Made by a program: the position numbers and the translations under genes. A stretch of 37,652 nucleotides of DNA, from positions 1 to 37,652 of the IMG/VR virus record IMGVR_UViG_3300046512_000378, one strand, 5' to 3'. The notes under the pieces are model-generated. The model was not told the origin of the DNA. It saw nothing but the letters and a program-made list of their open reading frames with translations, and did not search any database. The DNA comes from a virus. Each line of letters opens with the position of its first letter. Positions within the stretch are counted from its first letter, which is position 1. Of this stretch, positions 24,370 through 31,078 are shown in pieces.

Positions 24370-24938
24370 GCCGCTGATAGCAGGCTGCGCGCATTTACCT
24401 TCACTGTTGGATGCGTACCGAACAGGCTGAACCGCACGAACGCATAGTTACCCTTCACTTCTGAGATCTCGCCGATCAATCCCTCGAACCCAGACCCTGC
24501 GCCTAACCGCACTGCCTCGCCGGGCTTGAAGATGCGCACATGCTCGATGGGCCGACCCTGGCGCTCAGCAAGGCGCAGCTTATCGAGGTCGCGATCGCTG
24601 ACGGCTGGGTAGATATGTCCATGACGGAACACGCGAAAGAACGGGCGGCCGCGCATCACCATGCGCCGCTGTTCCTTATCCCACACCTGATAGACCGGCG
24701 CGGGCGCGTGAGCCATTGCCAGCACATCGGGCAGGCTATGGTACCGGGCGAATGCGAAGGTTGGCATCAGCGGCACGGTTTGCTCTACACGATCGCGCGT
24801 CTTGCCCATGCGCTTTACCGCGATACCGATCGGCGTCCACGCCTCAATGCCCGCGTCGTTGAGCGCGGACGCGAGCGCCAGCGTTCCCGCGCTGGACGTC
24901 TGCACGATACACCAATCCGTTGCCCTATACCCGCTCAT
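24366..24938 (-). CDS. NusG/RfaH-like transcription factor (late regulator?)
   Basis: 190 residues from the ATG at 24938, with GGAG 9 bases upstream; the longer frame to 25031 is Arg/Lys-rich and unlikely. The NGN domain runs from about 8 to 80: WCIVQT at the first strand and VPLMPTFAF (55-63), the counterpart of the NusG PVFPGYVFV motif. A charged linker follows. A KOW domain at 137-188 reads FKPGEAVRLGAGSGFEGLIGEI. NusG paralogues such as RfaH and LoaP bind RNA polymerase at specific leader sequences and suppress pausing and termination. As the last gene of the early operon, just before the candidate late promoter, it holds the place of lambda Q. Confidence 0.85.
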   Translation of the reverse strand: MSGYRATDWCIVQTSSAGTLALASALNDAGIEAWTPIGIAVKRMGKTRDRVEQTVPLMPTFAFARYHSLPDVLAMAHAPAPVYQVWDKEQRRMVMRGRPFFRVFRHGHIYPAVSDRDLDKLRLAERQGRPIEHVRIFKPGEAVRLGAGSGFEGLIGEISEVKGNYAFVRFSLFGTHPTVKVNARSLLSAA

Positions 24939-24966
24939 GACCGCTCGCTCCGTTCTACTCTTGTTC

Positions 24967-25530
24967 TTACTGCGCTTCGCCTTCGCCCGCCAGAGGCGCG
25001 GCAAGGATGCGACCGAGACGCGTCGCCTCATCGACGGTCAGCAACGGCTGGGGCTCTTTCCATTCCCGTTCATGCTTCATGATCAGCATGTCGGCCCTGC
25101 TCACCCGCGCCATGCGCTTCGCCCGGATCGGCAACACGATCTCTTCGATCTCTGCCACGGTCGGAAAGAACCGGCACCGGCGCAGGATGACATCAAAAGC
25201 AGCCTGAAGGTCAGGCAGCGCGTGGCGGCTGAGCGTGCGGCGATAGAGCATCATCCGCTCGTCGGCCTGCTCCCTCGTCAGCCCGCGCGGGCTGGGCATC
25301 ATGTTGGCAACGCGGGTCATCATCTGATTGACCTGATATTCCGTTGCCGTGGGCGGCACAGCGTCGGCGACGTAAGCGCGGAGATGATCTGCGCTGACTG
25401 GTCCGACGACGGGCAGGTCATTGAGGCCAAGGCGTTGATCGAGCAGCGTACTCAGCTTCGAAGGCAAGCCCGGCTCCGACCAACTTATTGCCGTCGCCGT
25501 CTTGGTGCTGATTGCGGTTTGAGCGTTCAT
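24967..25530 (-). CDS. Hypothetical protein following the replication gene
   Basis: 187 residues. It starts inside the end of the replication gene, overlapping it by 113 bp in another frame, which is long for this phage. Segments PVVGPVSADHLRAYV and CRFFPTVAEIEEIV recur in sphingomonad phage proteins of unknown function as far as I can recall. It is mostly helical with no catalytic motif. Position after the replication initiator suggests a helicase-loader-like or other replication accessory, inferred from order only. Confidence 0.7.
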   Translation of the reverse strand: MNAQTAISTKTATAISWSEPGLPSKLSTLLDQRLGLNDLPVVGPVSADHLRAYVADAVPPTATEYQVNQMMTRVANMMPSPRGLTREQADERMMLYRRTLSRHALPDLQAAFDVILRRCRFFPTVAEIEEIVLPIRAKRMARVSRADMLIMKHEREWKEPQPLLTVDEATRLGRILAAPLAGEGEAQ

Positions 25531-26068
25531 TTCGTCCGATCCTATCGTCGGCTTGTATCAGCCAGTTGATCCATGTTCGTTGCCAGCTGGTCTTCGTCCC
25601 GTCCTTGCCGGGCTTGGCGATCCAGTAATTGCGGAACTTCTCCAGTTCCCGTGCCAGTGTCCCTGGCGGCCAACCTGCAACCATGTCGGCAGTCGGACCG
25701 ATCACGGGATCCGGCGCCCAATCCTCCGGCAAACGGGTGCCCTTACGCGTGGGTGCGGATTTCGCGGGGGTGTGGGTGGGGGCGGGGGTTGGTTGGGGGT
25801 TTGGGGGAAGGAAGGGGGAGGGGGCGGGAGAGGGGGACTTGTCCGCAATGTCCGCCTTGTCGGCGGACTCCGGCGGATGTCCGGTGGACAGCTTCGCCGC
25901 AGCCCGCTCGTTGCGGCGGCGATTGCGGTCATATTCACGGCGCTTGTCGGCCACGGGATCTGACGGGACAGCCATGTTGGCTTCCATTTCCGCCACGGCG
26001 GCGACGATCGCGTCCGCAGGCATCCCTGCGGCGAGCATATGCTTCAATGCGGACGCGATGATGCTCAC
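25418..26068 (-). CDS. Phage replication protein (DnaT/O-like C-terminal domain)
   Basis: 216 residues. The N-terminal part (1-60) is helical and basic. Residues about 75-105 form a Pro-rich linker. The C-terminal domain reads RLPEDWAPDPVIG...ELEKFRNYWIAKPGKDGTKTSWQRTWINWL, the pattern of DnaT-type and phage replisome-organiser C-terminal domains (W-x-P...F..YW...W..TW.NW). It probably recruits the host helicase or binds the origin. Its start overlaps the stop of no-gap neighbour VRR-NUC as ATGA. The linker DNA is an unusual G-rich tract that may be part of an origin. Confidence 0.78.
   Translation of the reverse strand: MSIIASALKHMLAAGMPADAIVAAVAEMEANMAVPSDPVADKRREYDRNRRRNERAAAKLSTGHPPESADKADIADKSPSPAPSPFLPPNPQPTPAPTHTPAKSAPTRKGTRLPEDWAPDPVIGPTADMVAGWPPGTLARELEKFRNYWIAKPGKDGTKTSWQRTWINWLIQADDRIGRNERSNRNQHQDGDGNKLVGAGLAFEAEYAARSTPWPQ
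25766..25836 (+). other. G-rich tract inside the replication gene
   Basis: About 71 bases of almost pure G and T/A-spaced G-runs on the plus strand, with seven runs of five or more G. It encodes the Pro-rich linker of the replication protein on the other strand, using mostly CCC codons. It has clear G-quadruplex potential. Lambdoid phages keep their origin within the equivalent gene. Confidence 0.55.
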
Positions 26069-26484
26069 TTAATCCACCCCCACGAGCGCACGACGTCCAG
26101 CGCCTCCTCGGGCTGGCGGATCATCGCCCAGGGGAAGCCCCAGCCGAGAATCATGTCACGCCAGTCTTCCTGATCGTCCGACAGGTCGTTGCCGATCTCC
26201 CGCTTCACCTCGATGAAGCCGATTTGCAGCTGCTGACGGCCGAACAGGATAAGATCAGGGAAGCCTGGTCGCAGTCCATCCTTGCGCAGCGCCGCCATCT
26301 GTTTGATGCGCGCCAGCTTATCGCCCGCCAGGTGCGCGCCATTGGGCACGGCCACCGCTTCGATGCGCTGCATGGCGAGCAGGCGGATGGCGCCGCGCTG
26401 GACCGGCCGCTCGGCCATTCCAGCGGGTGCCGCCCGCTTTCGCCCGCCCGTCGCGCGGGGCGCCTTGAACCATGATGCTGCCAC
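26065..26484 (-). CDS. VRR-NUC nuclease (PD-(D/E)XK)
   Basis: 139 residues, starting at GTG (26484) with only a weak ribosome site; an ATG at 26418 is an alternative. The VRR-NUC active site is intact: GFPDL (74-78, Asp77), IEVK (Glu92, Lys94) and Gln105 in DDQEDW. PNGAHLAGDKLARIKQ is the typical N-terminal part. Such nucleases resolve branched DNA during phage replication or recombination. It is located between the GapR-like and replication genes and overlaps the latter by 4 bp. Confidence 0.9.
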   Translation of the reverse strand: MAASWFKAPRATGGRKRAAPAGMAERPVQRGAIRLLAMQRIEAVAVPNGAHLAGDKLARIKQMAALRKDGLRPGFPDLILFGRQQLQIGFIEVKREIGNDLSDDQEDWRDMILGWGFPWAMIRQPEEALDVVRSWGWIK

Positions 26485-26490
26485 GATGGG

Positions 26491-26733
26491 CTATTCCATG
26501 CCCAACGCGGAAAGGTACGTCTGGAGGATGGCCTCCATCTCCTGCCGGTCGTGCGGCTGCATTTTGCGCAGACGGAAGATCTGGCGCATGATCTTGACAT
26601 CAAAGCCAGTTGCCTTGGCCTCGAGCAGGACATCCTTCTGGTCGTCGCTGATGCCCTTCTTTTCCTCGTCCAGCCTCTCCCAGCGCTCGATGAGCAAACG
26701 GAGCTGATCGCCCGCTACAGTTCCTTCAGACAT
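26491..26733 (-). CDS. gapR: GapR-type DNA-binding protein (DUF2312)
   Basis: 80 residues, the size of alphaproteobacterial GapR. The ATG at 26733 follows GGAG by 7 bases. The family core is clear: [23 protein letters not shown], then [22 protein letters not shown] and [12 protein letters not shown] at the C-terminus. GapR dimers or tetramers clamp overtwisted, often AT-rich DNA ahead of replication forks and RNA polymerase and stimulate topoisomerases. A phage copy beside the replication genes could help its own replication or displace the host protein. It overlaps the preceding gene by 8 bp. Confidence 0.9.
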   Translation of the reverse strand: MSEGTVAGDQLRLLIERWERLDEEKKGISDDQKDVLLEAKATGFDVKIMRQIFRLRKMQPHDRQEMEAILQTYLSALGME

Positions 26734-26974
26734 TCGGTATCTCCTCAAACATAGATCTCTGCGGGTCGGGATGCGCGACATCCCATTGGGCCAGGTGCGC
26801 CTTTGCCTTTTCCAGATCGGCGCTGGAGGCATCTCGTTCGGTGACCGCAGCCGCGTGTTTCGCAGCCGCCCGATCGCGACGAGCCTCGCCAAAGGTTACA
26901 GCCGCCACCCGCCGCTCGCGCTGTTGCTCCGGAGTTGCGGGGCGCGGCTCAATCTCCACTGGACACCCCAGCAT
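26726..26974 (-). CDS. Hypothetical charged protein
   Basis: 82 residues from the ATG at 26974, with GAGG 9 bases upstream. It is highly charged and Ala-rich ([19 protein letters not shown]...DLEKAKAHL), predicted mostly helical and perhaps coiled. No domain is recognised. It overlaps the upstream gene by 26 bp and the GapR-like start by 8 bp, so translation of the three is probably linked. Confidence 0.6.
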   Translation of the reverse strand: MLGCPVEIEPRPATPEQQRERRVAAVTFGEARRDRAAAKHAAAVTERDASSADLEKAKAHLAQWDVAHPDPQRSMFEEIPNV

Positions 26975-27212
26975 GGTCAGCGACCTCGAAGCCCAGATAC
27001 GCGCGGGCATAGTCCAGCCGGCGGGCGGAGAACCGGGCTGGTACCGCGATCGTGTCGGCGGTACGGGCGATCAGGGCTTCGATGCGGCCGTGCAATCGCT
27101 CACTACCATTGCTGCCGTCGGCGCGGCGAACAGCCATCTCTGCATTGCCAATGGGTTCCCCGGCAGAGGGTGTGTGAACATGTCGAGGCGCTGTAATCCT
27201 CTTCCCGGTCAT
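26949..27212 (-). CDS. Hypothetical early protein
   Basis: 87 residues from the ATG at 27212, which overlaps the preceding stop (ATGA) with GAAGGG nearby; a GTG at 27221 is possible. The N-terminal third is polar and Pro/His-containing (PRHVHTPSAGEP), and the C-terminal half looks helical (LHGRIEALIARTADTIAV). No homologous family could be named. Confidence 0.6.
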   Translation of the reverse strand: MTGKRITAPRHVHTPSAGEPIGNAEMAVRRADGSNGSERLHGRIEALIARTADTIAVPARFSARRLDYARAYLGFEVADHAGVSSGD

Positions 27213-27442
27213 CGTCCGCACCCTTCACTATCAACATGCAGACCTTGCTCAATCTGCTCCACGAACGTCGCCAGCCGAACGCCGAGCAATGTGCCGCTCT
27301 CCGCGTCCAGCTTGCCCACTGCGATTAGATTTGTGACGGCGGTGATCTGCCAACGGCCGAAGTCGGCGACCTGTCGACGTTCATCGATCCGCGCTTGTGC
27401 GGCCACCTCGGCGAAGGTGCGGCGGCGGTAGCGGCGCGTCAT
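27209..27442 (-). CDS. Hypothetical early protein, basic N-terminus
   Basis: 77 residues. The start MTRRYRRRTFAEVAAQARIDERRQ is strongly basic and could bind nucleic acid. The remainder is a helical hydrophobic stretch (WQITAVTNLIAVGKL) and an acidic tail. It overlaps the neighbours on both sides by 4 bp. Unknown family. Confidence 0.6.
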   Translation of the reverse strand: MTRRYRRRTFAEVAAQARIDERRQVADFGRWQITAVTNLIAVGKLDAESGTLLGVRLATFVEQIEQGLHVDSEGCGR

Positions 27443-27807
27443 GCTGCGACTGCCTTGATTTGATCGGGAAACGTCGGACGCCCGACCAACCGCGCATTAA
27501 ACACCGTAAAGCCCGATGCTCGAACGACCTGAAGGCAATCTTTGAAATCTTCCACGCCTGCCGGATCGGTGAACGACCAATCTCCCAGTGATCGAATGAG
27601 ATCCACGCATTGGATCACGTCGCCGATCTCGTGATCGATCGCCATCATAACCCAGCCGGTGGGCAGGTGGTGGAGAACCCATGCTGGCTTTAGAGTTTCA
27701 CGGTTTACCGCCCAGTCGAGGCCGAAAGGGTCTGATATCCAGCCGGGTAGCGACTTCGCCCCGTCCAGACAGTTCGCAGCTATGATGCCGGGCTTCCAGT
27801 CGCTCAT
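27439..27807 (-). CDS. Hypothetical early protein
   Basis: 122 residues with mixed alpha/beta composition and several Trp and Cys. No signal peptide or membrane segment is seen. Sequence features such as DPFGLDWAVNRETLKPAWVLHHLPTG do not match a family I know. ATGA overlap with the GcrA-like gene upstream and with the basic small gene downstream indicates a coupled operon. Confidence 0.65.
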   Translation of the reverse strand: MSDWKPGIIAANCLDGAKSLPGWISDPFGLDWAVNRETLKPAWVLHHLPTGWVMMAIDHEIGDVIQCVDLIRSLGDWSFTDPAGVEDFKDCLQVVRASGFTVFNARLVGRPTFPDQIKAVAA

Positions 27808-28307
27808 GCTGCCTGATGCCCCATGCTTGCCGCCAGCGCGTGGAATCGGCTGACGCAGGCGTTCTTGCTCTTGCCCAGGATCTTGCCGATGGCTGCAAAC
27901 GTCAGACCTTCCGCCATGCCGTCCATCAGGATCGCTTCTTGATCCTCAGTCCAGCCGTTCTTCTGCCTGCGCTTGCCGACCTCGCCCGCCGTCCGCTTCC
28001 CCGTCTTAACGATCGTCACGACCCGAGTGTCGCAGCCGCGCTCGACCGTGATGAAGCCGATAGTCTCCAGCATGGCGATCAGGTCGGAGGCTTTCGACGG
28101 GCTGGCGTAACCCAGCGTTCGCGACAGGTCGTCATTGCTGGGGCAGGGGACTCCAGCGTTTGCGGCACGCTCCAGCGCCCGAAGCATCTTCGTCAGCCGG
28201 TCGTCACGGACCACCTGTTGCGGCGTCCGCTTGCCGTTCCGGCCGGGCAATATAATATCGTTCGCGGAACCGGCATTGACCGGGACCGCGCTATTCGCGC
28301 TTTCCAT
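27804..28307 (-). CDS. Winged-helix regulator with GcrA-like C-terminus
   Basis: 167 residues; AGGAG lies 7 bases before the ATG at 28307. Residues 38-100 form a winged helix like LexA or MarR N-domains (NDDLSRTLGYASPSKASDLIAMLETIGFITVE spread over 59-89). Residues 118-160 read GWTEDQEAILMDGMAEGLTF then AAIGKILGKSKNACVSRFHAL, which matches the DNA-binding domain of GcrA (WT.E....L...W.EGLSA..IA..LG...RNAV..K.HRL). GcrA is an alphaproteobacterial cell-cycle activator that works with sigma70 at methylated sites. A phage protein combining the two folds is probably an early transcriptional regulator. Its target is unknown. Confidence 0.8.
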   Translation of the reverse strand: MESANSAVPVNAGSANDIILPGRNGKRTPQQVVRDDRLTKMLRALERAANAGVPCPSNDDLSRTLGYASPSKASDLIAMLETIGFITVERGCDTRVVTIVKTGKRTAGEVGKRRQKNGWTEDQEAILMDGMAEGLTFAAIGKILGKSKNACVSRFHALAASMGHQAA

Positions 28308-28346
28308 ATCGTCACTCCTGGGCCGCCCGGCCCGCTCAGTTCAGTC

Positions 28347-28781
28347 CTAGATGATGTGCGCGCGCAGCGTCGGGATCAGCGCCTCGGCGCGTTCGGAAAA
28401 GATTGCGCGCTCGCGATGGTCGATGACGCCATCGGCCAGAAACTCATTGCCTTCCGCCACCAGCATCGACGCCTGGGCCAGGGCGCGGCGCATGCAGGCC
28501 GCTTCCTCATCCTCGATGCGCGGCGGGGCGCAGAAGCCCATGACGGCGTTGACCTTCGCCCATGCAGCAGACGGCAGGATAGCGAACACGCGCATCATGA
28601 GCGGCGCCGACATCTCGACCGGCGGCGTGGCGGCATAGGTGCGCAGTGTGCCAGGCTTTTCGCCGACGGCTTCGGCCAGATCTTCCCAGCTGATCGTCTT
28701 GCCGCGGCCGACGAACAGGCGAAGGGCGTCGGCGATGACGCGTTTTCCATTCTCGTCAGAAAGGGAGTGGTTCAATTCCAT
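28347..28781 (-). CDS. HTH regulator in the CII position
   Basis: 144 residues from the ATG at 28781 with GAAGG upstream; the frame is open to 28856. Residues 28-50 (KTISWEDLAEAVGEKPGTLRTYA) resemble a helix-turn-helix of the XRE/CII type. The rest is helical and acidic (IEDEEAACMRRALAQASMLVAEG). It is the second gene after the Cro-like gene in the lytic operon, the place of cII in lambda. A regulatory role is likely but the family is not certain. Confidence 0.62.
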   Translation of the reverse strand: MELNHSLSDENGKRVIADALRLFVGRGKTISWEDLAEAVGEKPGTLRTYAATPPVEMSAPLMMRVFAILPSAAWAKVNAVMGFCAPPRIEDEEAACMRRALAQASMLVAEGNEFLADGVIDHRERAIFSERAEALIPTLRAHII

Positions 28782-28833
28782 GGTGAAACCTTCGCAACTG
28801 CGGCAATCCAGCCGGTATGGAACAGGGAAAACA

Positions 28834-29115
28834 TCAGGCGGCGTCCCTCTGGGCATTGGGGCAATCGCGGACCGAGCAGGCGCGGATGGCGGTGTCCGTC
28901 AGCCGAACGTCGCAGATGGTGCAGAGGGCGGGTAATTGCTGGCGCATGAAATCACGGACCCTACCCTCCGTCTCTGGCCAACATCGGCGACCCTCGCGAA
29001 GCTGTCGAACGAAGTGGGGGTCGTTCATAGCTTTGCGGCCGAATGTGATTTCGGACATGCCATTTTCAGCGGCGAAGCGCTCAACGGCCGACAGCAGGTT
29101 TTCCGGTTGGAGCAT
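28834..29115 (-). CDS. Cro-like protein of the immunity switch
   Basis: 93 residues from the ATG at 29115. LLSAVERFAAENGMSEITFGRKAMNDPHFVRQL at residues 7-39 (a single segment given here in outline) has the helix-turn-helix look of small phage repressors. Four Cys in the C-terminus (C65, C68, C80, C85) could bind a metal. The gene is the first of the minus-strand lytic operon and diverges from the repressor across the three operators. The predicted transcript start is at or within a few bases of the ATG, so the message may be leaderless; no ribosome site is present. Confidence 0.72.
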   Translation of the reverse strand: MLQPENLLSAVERFAAENGMSEITFGRKAMNDPHFVRQLREGRRCWPETEGRVRDFMRQQLPALCTICDVRLTDTAIRACSVRDCPNAQRDAA

Positions 29116-29121
29116 GACCAG

Positions 29122-29151
29122 TGCATAACGTAGGACAAATCCCACGGTCAA
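29122..29151 (-). promoter_or_regulatory. PR-like promoter of the lytic operon
   Basis: On the minus strand TTGACC (29146-29151) is followed by the operator O1 in the 17-base spacer and then TTATGC/TATGCA (29122-29128). The -10 is weak, with three matches at the better offset. Repressor on O1 would block polymerase directly. The distance to the Cro-like ATG (29115) is only 6-7 bases. Confidence 0.55.
29130..29145. promoter_or_regulatory. Operator O1
   Basis: GTAGGACAAATCCCAC, a partly degenerate copy of the palindrome GTGGGATnnATCCCAC: the right arm is perfect and the left arm matches at five of seven. It fills the spacer of the PR-like promoter. Confidence 0.65.
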
Positions 29152-29160
29152 GTAAAATGA

Positions 29161-29176
29161 GTGGGATAAATCCCAG
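29161..29176. promoter_or_regulatory. Operator O2
   Basis: GTGGGATAAATCCCAG, matching the palindrome at all but the last base. It lies 31 bp from O1 and 37 bp from O3, measured start to start. Confidence 0.72.
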
Positions 29177-29197
29177 CATGGTCGCGGTGTTAGATTT

Positions 29198-29213
29198 GTG
29201 GGATGTATCCCAC
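29198..29213. promoter_or_regulatory. Operator O3, abutting the repressor start
   Basis: GTGGGATGTATCCCAC, a perfect 7-bp inverted repeat with a 2-bp centre. The repressor ATG follows immediately at 29214, so repressor bound here would block its own expression. On the minus strand the site is also preceded by TTGACA (29215-29220), giving a second possible leftward -35. Confidence 0.78.
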
Positions 29214-29936
29214 ATGTCAAATACCGATGAAACGCCTCTCCAGTTTTTTGTGCGGAAGGCGATCGAGCAGGCGCCGCGTGCTCGAGACTATTACGACAGC
29301 GTTATCCAGAAGCGCGCAGGAACCAAAGGCAAGCCTCTATATGACCTGTCTCGGGGGAAGGGTTTGCGGCCCAGCGTCGCGATGCTTGATCACATGGCCA
29401 CCGCGCTGGGGCAGCCGATCGGATTGCTGACCAGGGCGGCGCAAGGTGAGGATGTTTTGCCTTTGCCTGTTCCAGAACATCCCCAGCCTGACCAGATGCC
29501 CACAGTGGGCGTCGCCGACGGCGATGGCGCGATCACCCTGAAGCGCATCAACCTCGGCTTTGCGATGGGCGATGGCTCTAACCTTGATGATTATGTCGAG
29601 GAAGGTACCGTCGAGTTCGATCCGAACCTACTTCGGGCCATCAGCCAGTCGCCCCCACATCGCCTCTTGGTCGCGCATGGCGCAGGCGACAGCATGCAGC
29701 CCACGCTGCTCGATAGCGACATGATCGTGATCGACACGCTGCAAACGCGCCTCAACATGACGGACCGGATCTGGGCGATTGCGCTTTACGGGGCAGGGGC
29801 GGTGAAGCGCTTGCGGCCAGCCGCAGGCGGGAAGGTGGAAATCATTTCCGATAACACGTTGCACGACAAGCAAGTGGTCGATGGCCAGGATGTTCGGATC
29901 ATTGGTCGGGTGGTCTGGTCCGGCCGACGGCATTGA
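29214..29936 (+). CDS. CI/LexA-type repressor with S24 peptidase domain
   Basis: 240 residues from the ATG at 29214; longer starts would run over the operators. The N-terminal DNA-binding part (8-75) contains LYDLSRGKGLRPSVAMLDHMATALGQP around 42-68. The C-terminal S24 domain carries Ser160 in GAGDSMQPTL and Lys198 in GAVKRL, the self-cleavage dyad used for SOS-linked induction. The repressor keeps the prophage silent by binding the palindromes at 29130-29213 and probably those at 31501-31547. No ribosome site precedes the ATG. A TTAGAT at 29190-29195 is the best -10 but lacks a clear -35. Confidence 0.93.
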   Translation: MSNTDETPLQFFVRKAIEQAPRARDYYDSVIQKRAGTKGKPLYDLSRGKGLRPSVAMLDHMATALGQPIGLLTRAAQGEDVLPLPVPEHPQPDQMPTVGVADGDGAITLKRINLGFAMGDGSNLDDYVEEGTVEFDPNLLRAISQSPPHRLLVAHGAGDSMQPTLLDSDMIVIDTLQTRLNMTDRIWAIALYGAGAVKRLRPAAGGKVEIISDNTLHDKQVVDGQDVRIIGRVVWSGRRH

Positions 29937-29958
29937 CCACCCGTGTCCATAAATAGAC

Positions 29959-30939
29959 CTATGCGCCCGGTGACGGCTGAATACACTTGTCCACCGTCCA
30001 TGTTGTGCAACCGGACGGCGCCAGTATCGGGGCTTGTTGGCCAAGCGATGGGGTGGAGGTAGGCGGCTGGGTTGCCGGAATTGCTTGCGGCGGAAATGCG
30101 TTTGTAAGCGCGGCTGTCGTAGGGTCAACTGTCTCGCTACTACTGATCGCAGGAACATGATCCGCTGGCACTATCGGTGTTGGCTTGAAAGCTGGTGCCG
30201 GGGTTCCTGGCTTTGCCAGCTGGAAAGTGAACGGGTATTTCTGTCCGGCCCAATCCACGATCATCGTGACTTGCTGAGGCAGCTTCGTGATTTTTACCTT
30301 TTCGAACACGATCGTCCCGGCATAGCTCTCGCCCGGATCGACCGTCGTAATCTGGACAATCTGACTGCCAAGTTCATCCAGGGTCTTGTCAAGCTGAGTT
30401 TGAATAGCAGCTACGCCCAATCCAGCGCCGGCGATCGCGGCGGTGGCCTGCAATTGACCATAGGCGCTTGGTGCGCTGTAATAGCTGCGATAAGTACCGC
30501 GGGGCGTGACAAAGGTGCTGCGATATGTGTCCCGCTGGCTCGCTGCGGCGACCGCTGACAGGCCGCCAGCCATGGCCACCGCAAATTGCGCCCATGCCGC
30601 GCGGCTTTGGGCTTTCTGCTGGAGCCGATCGGCAGTTTGGGCCGTAACCGTTACTTCGCCCGCCATAAGCGTGAAGTTCGCCACGTCGATATTGATCGAC
30701 TGCGTGCCGGTATTATAAACGGCGATGTTGAAGGCGAGGCTGCCATGGTCCAAAGGCGCTGGCCGGACCTGAACGGAGCCGCCGGTCGAGAATTGATCTA
30801 TAGTCGGAATGCCATGGTTGTAGCGAATACTCTCCTCGGCGAGCTGCACCGGTTGAACCACCATCTTGGGCGCCGCGACTGCCGTGCTAGAGATGGCAGC
30901 GAGCAACATTACGGCTGGCGCCGTTCGAAAAGTAAACAT
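29959..30939 (-). CDS. Exported protein, likely lysogenic conversion gene
   Basis: 326 residues from the ATG at 30939. Residues 1-23 form a Sec signal peptide (MFTFRTAPAVMLLAAISSTAVAA) with an Ala-X-Ala cleavage site before APKMV. A beta-rich region (40-105) resembles a DUF4352/immunoglobulin-like fold. An Ala/Gly hydrophobic stretch and a Tyr/Arg/Ser-rich segment (about 130-190) follow. The C-terminus (235-326) is Pro/Thr-rich with two Cys. It is convergent with the repressor (22 bp between stops) and stands outside the lytic operons, so it is probably expressed in the lysogen. Confidence 0.78.
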   Translation of the reverse strand: MFTFRTAPAVMLLAAISSTAVAAPKMVVQPVQLAEESIRYNHGIPTIDQFSTGGSVQVRPAPLDHGSLAFNIAVYNTGTQSINIDVANFTLMAGEVTVTAQTADRLQQKAQSRAAWAQFAVAMAGGLSAVAAASQRDTYRSTFVTPRGTYRSYYSAPSAYGQLQATAAIAGAGLGVAAIQTQLDKTLDELGSQIVQITTVDPGESYAGTIVFEKVKITKLPQQVTMIVDWAGQKYPFTFQLAKPGTPAPAFKPTPIVPADHVPAISSSETVDPTTAALTNAFPPQAIPATQPPTSTPSLGQQAPILAPSGCTTWTVDKCIQPSPGA

Positions 30940-31078
30940 TTGGAACCCCCATATGATTCGGCGCGCCCCCGTGCCGAACCTTGAGAAACCTGTTTTTCGC
31001 CAACTATTCAACAGATATTAAAGGTTAGATTGCTCTATTTCGGAATATTAATGCTCTACTTCTGCGGACTTTAGCCTG
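30940..31078. promoter_or_regulatory. Divergent AT-rich promoter region
   Basis: 139 bases between the exported-protein gene and the HIRAN gene, markedly AT-richer than the surroundings. A weak pair TTGAGA (30981-30986) and TATTCA (31005-31010) points towards the HIRAN gene. No convincing promoter was found for the leftward gene. The repressor palindrome was not found in this interval. Confidence 0.4.
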
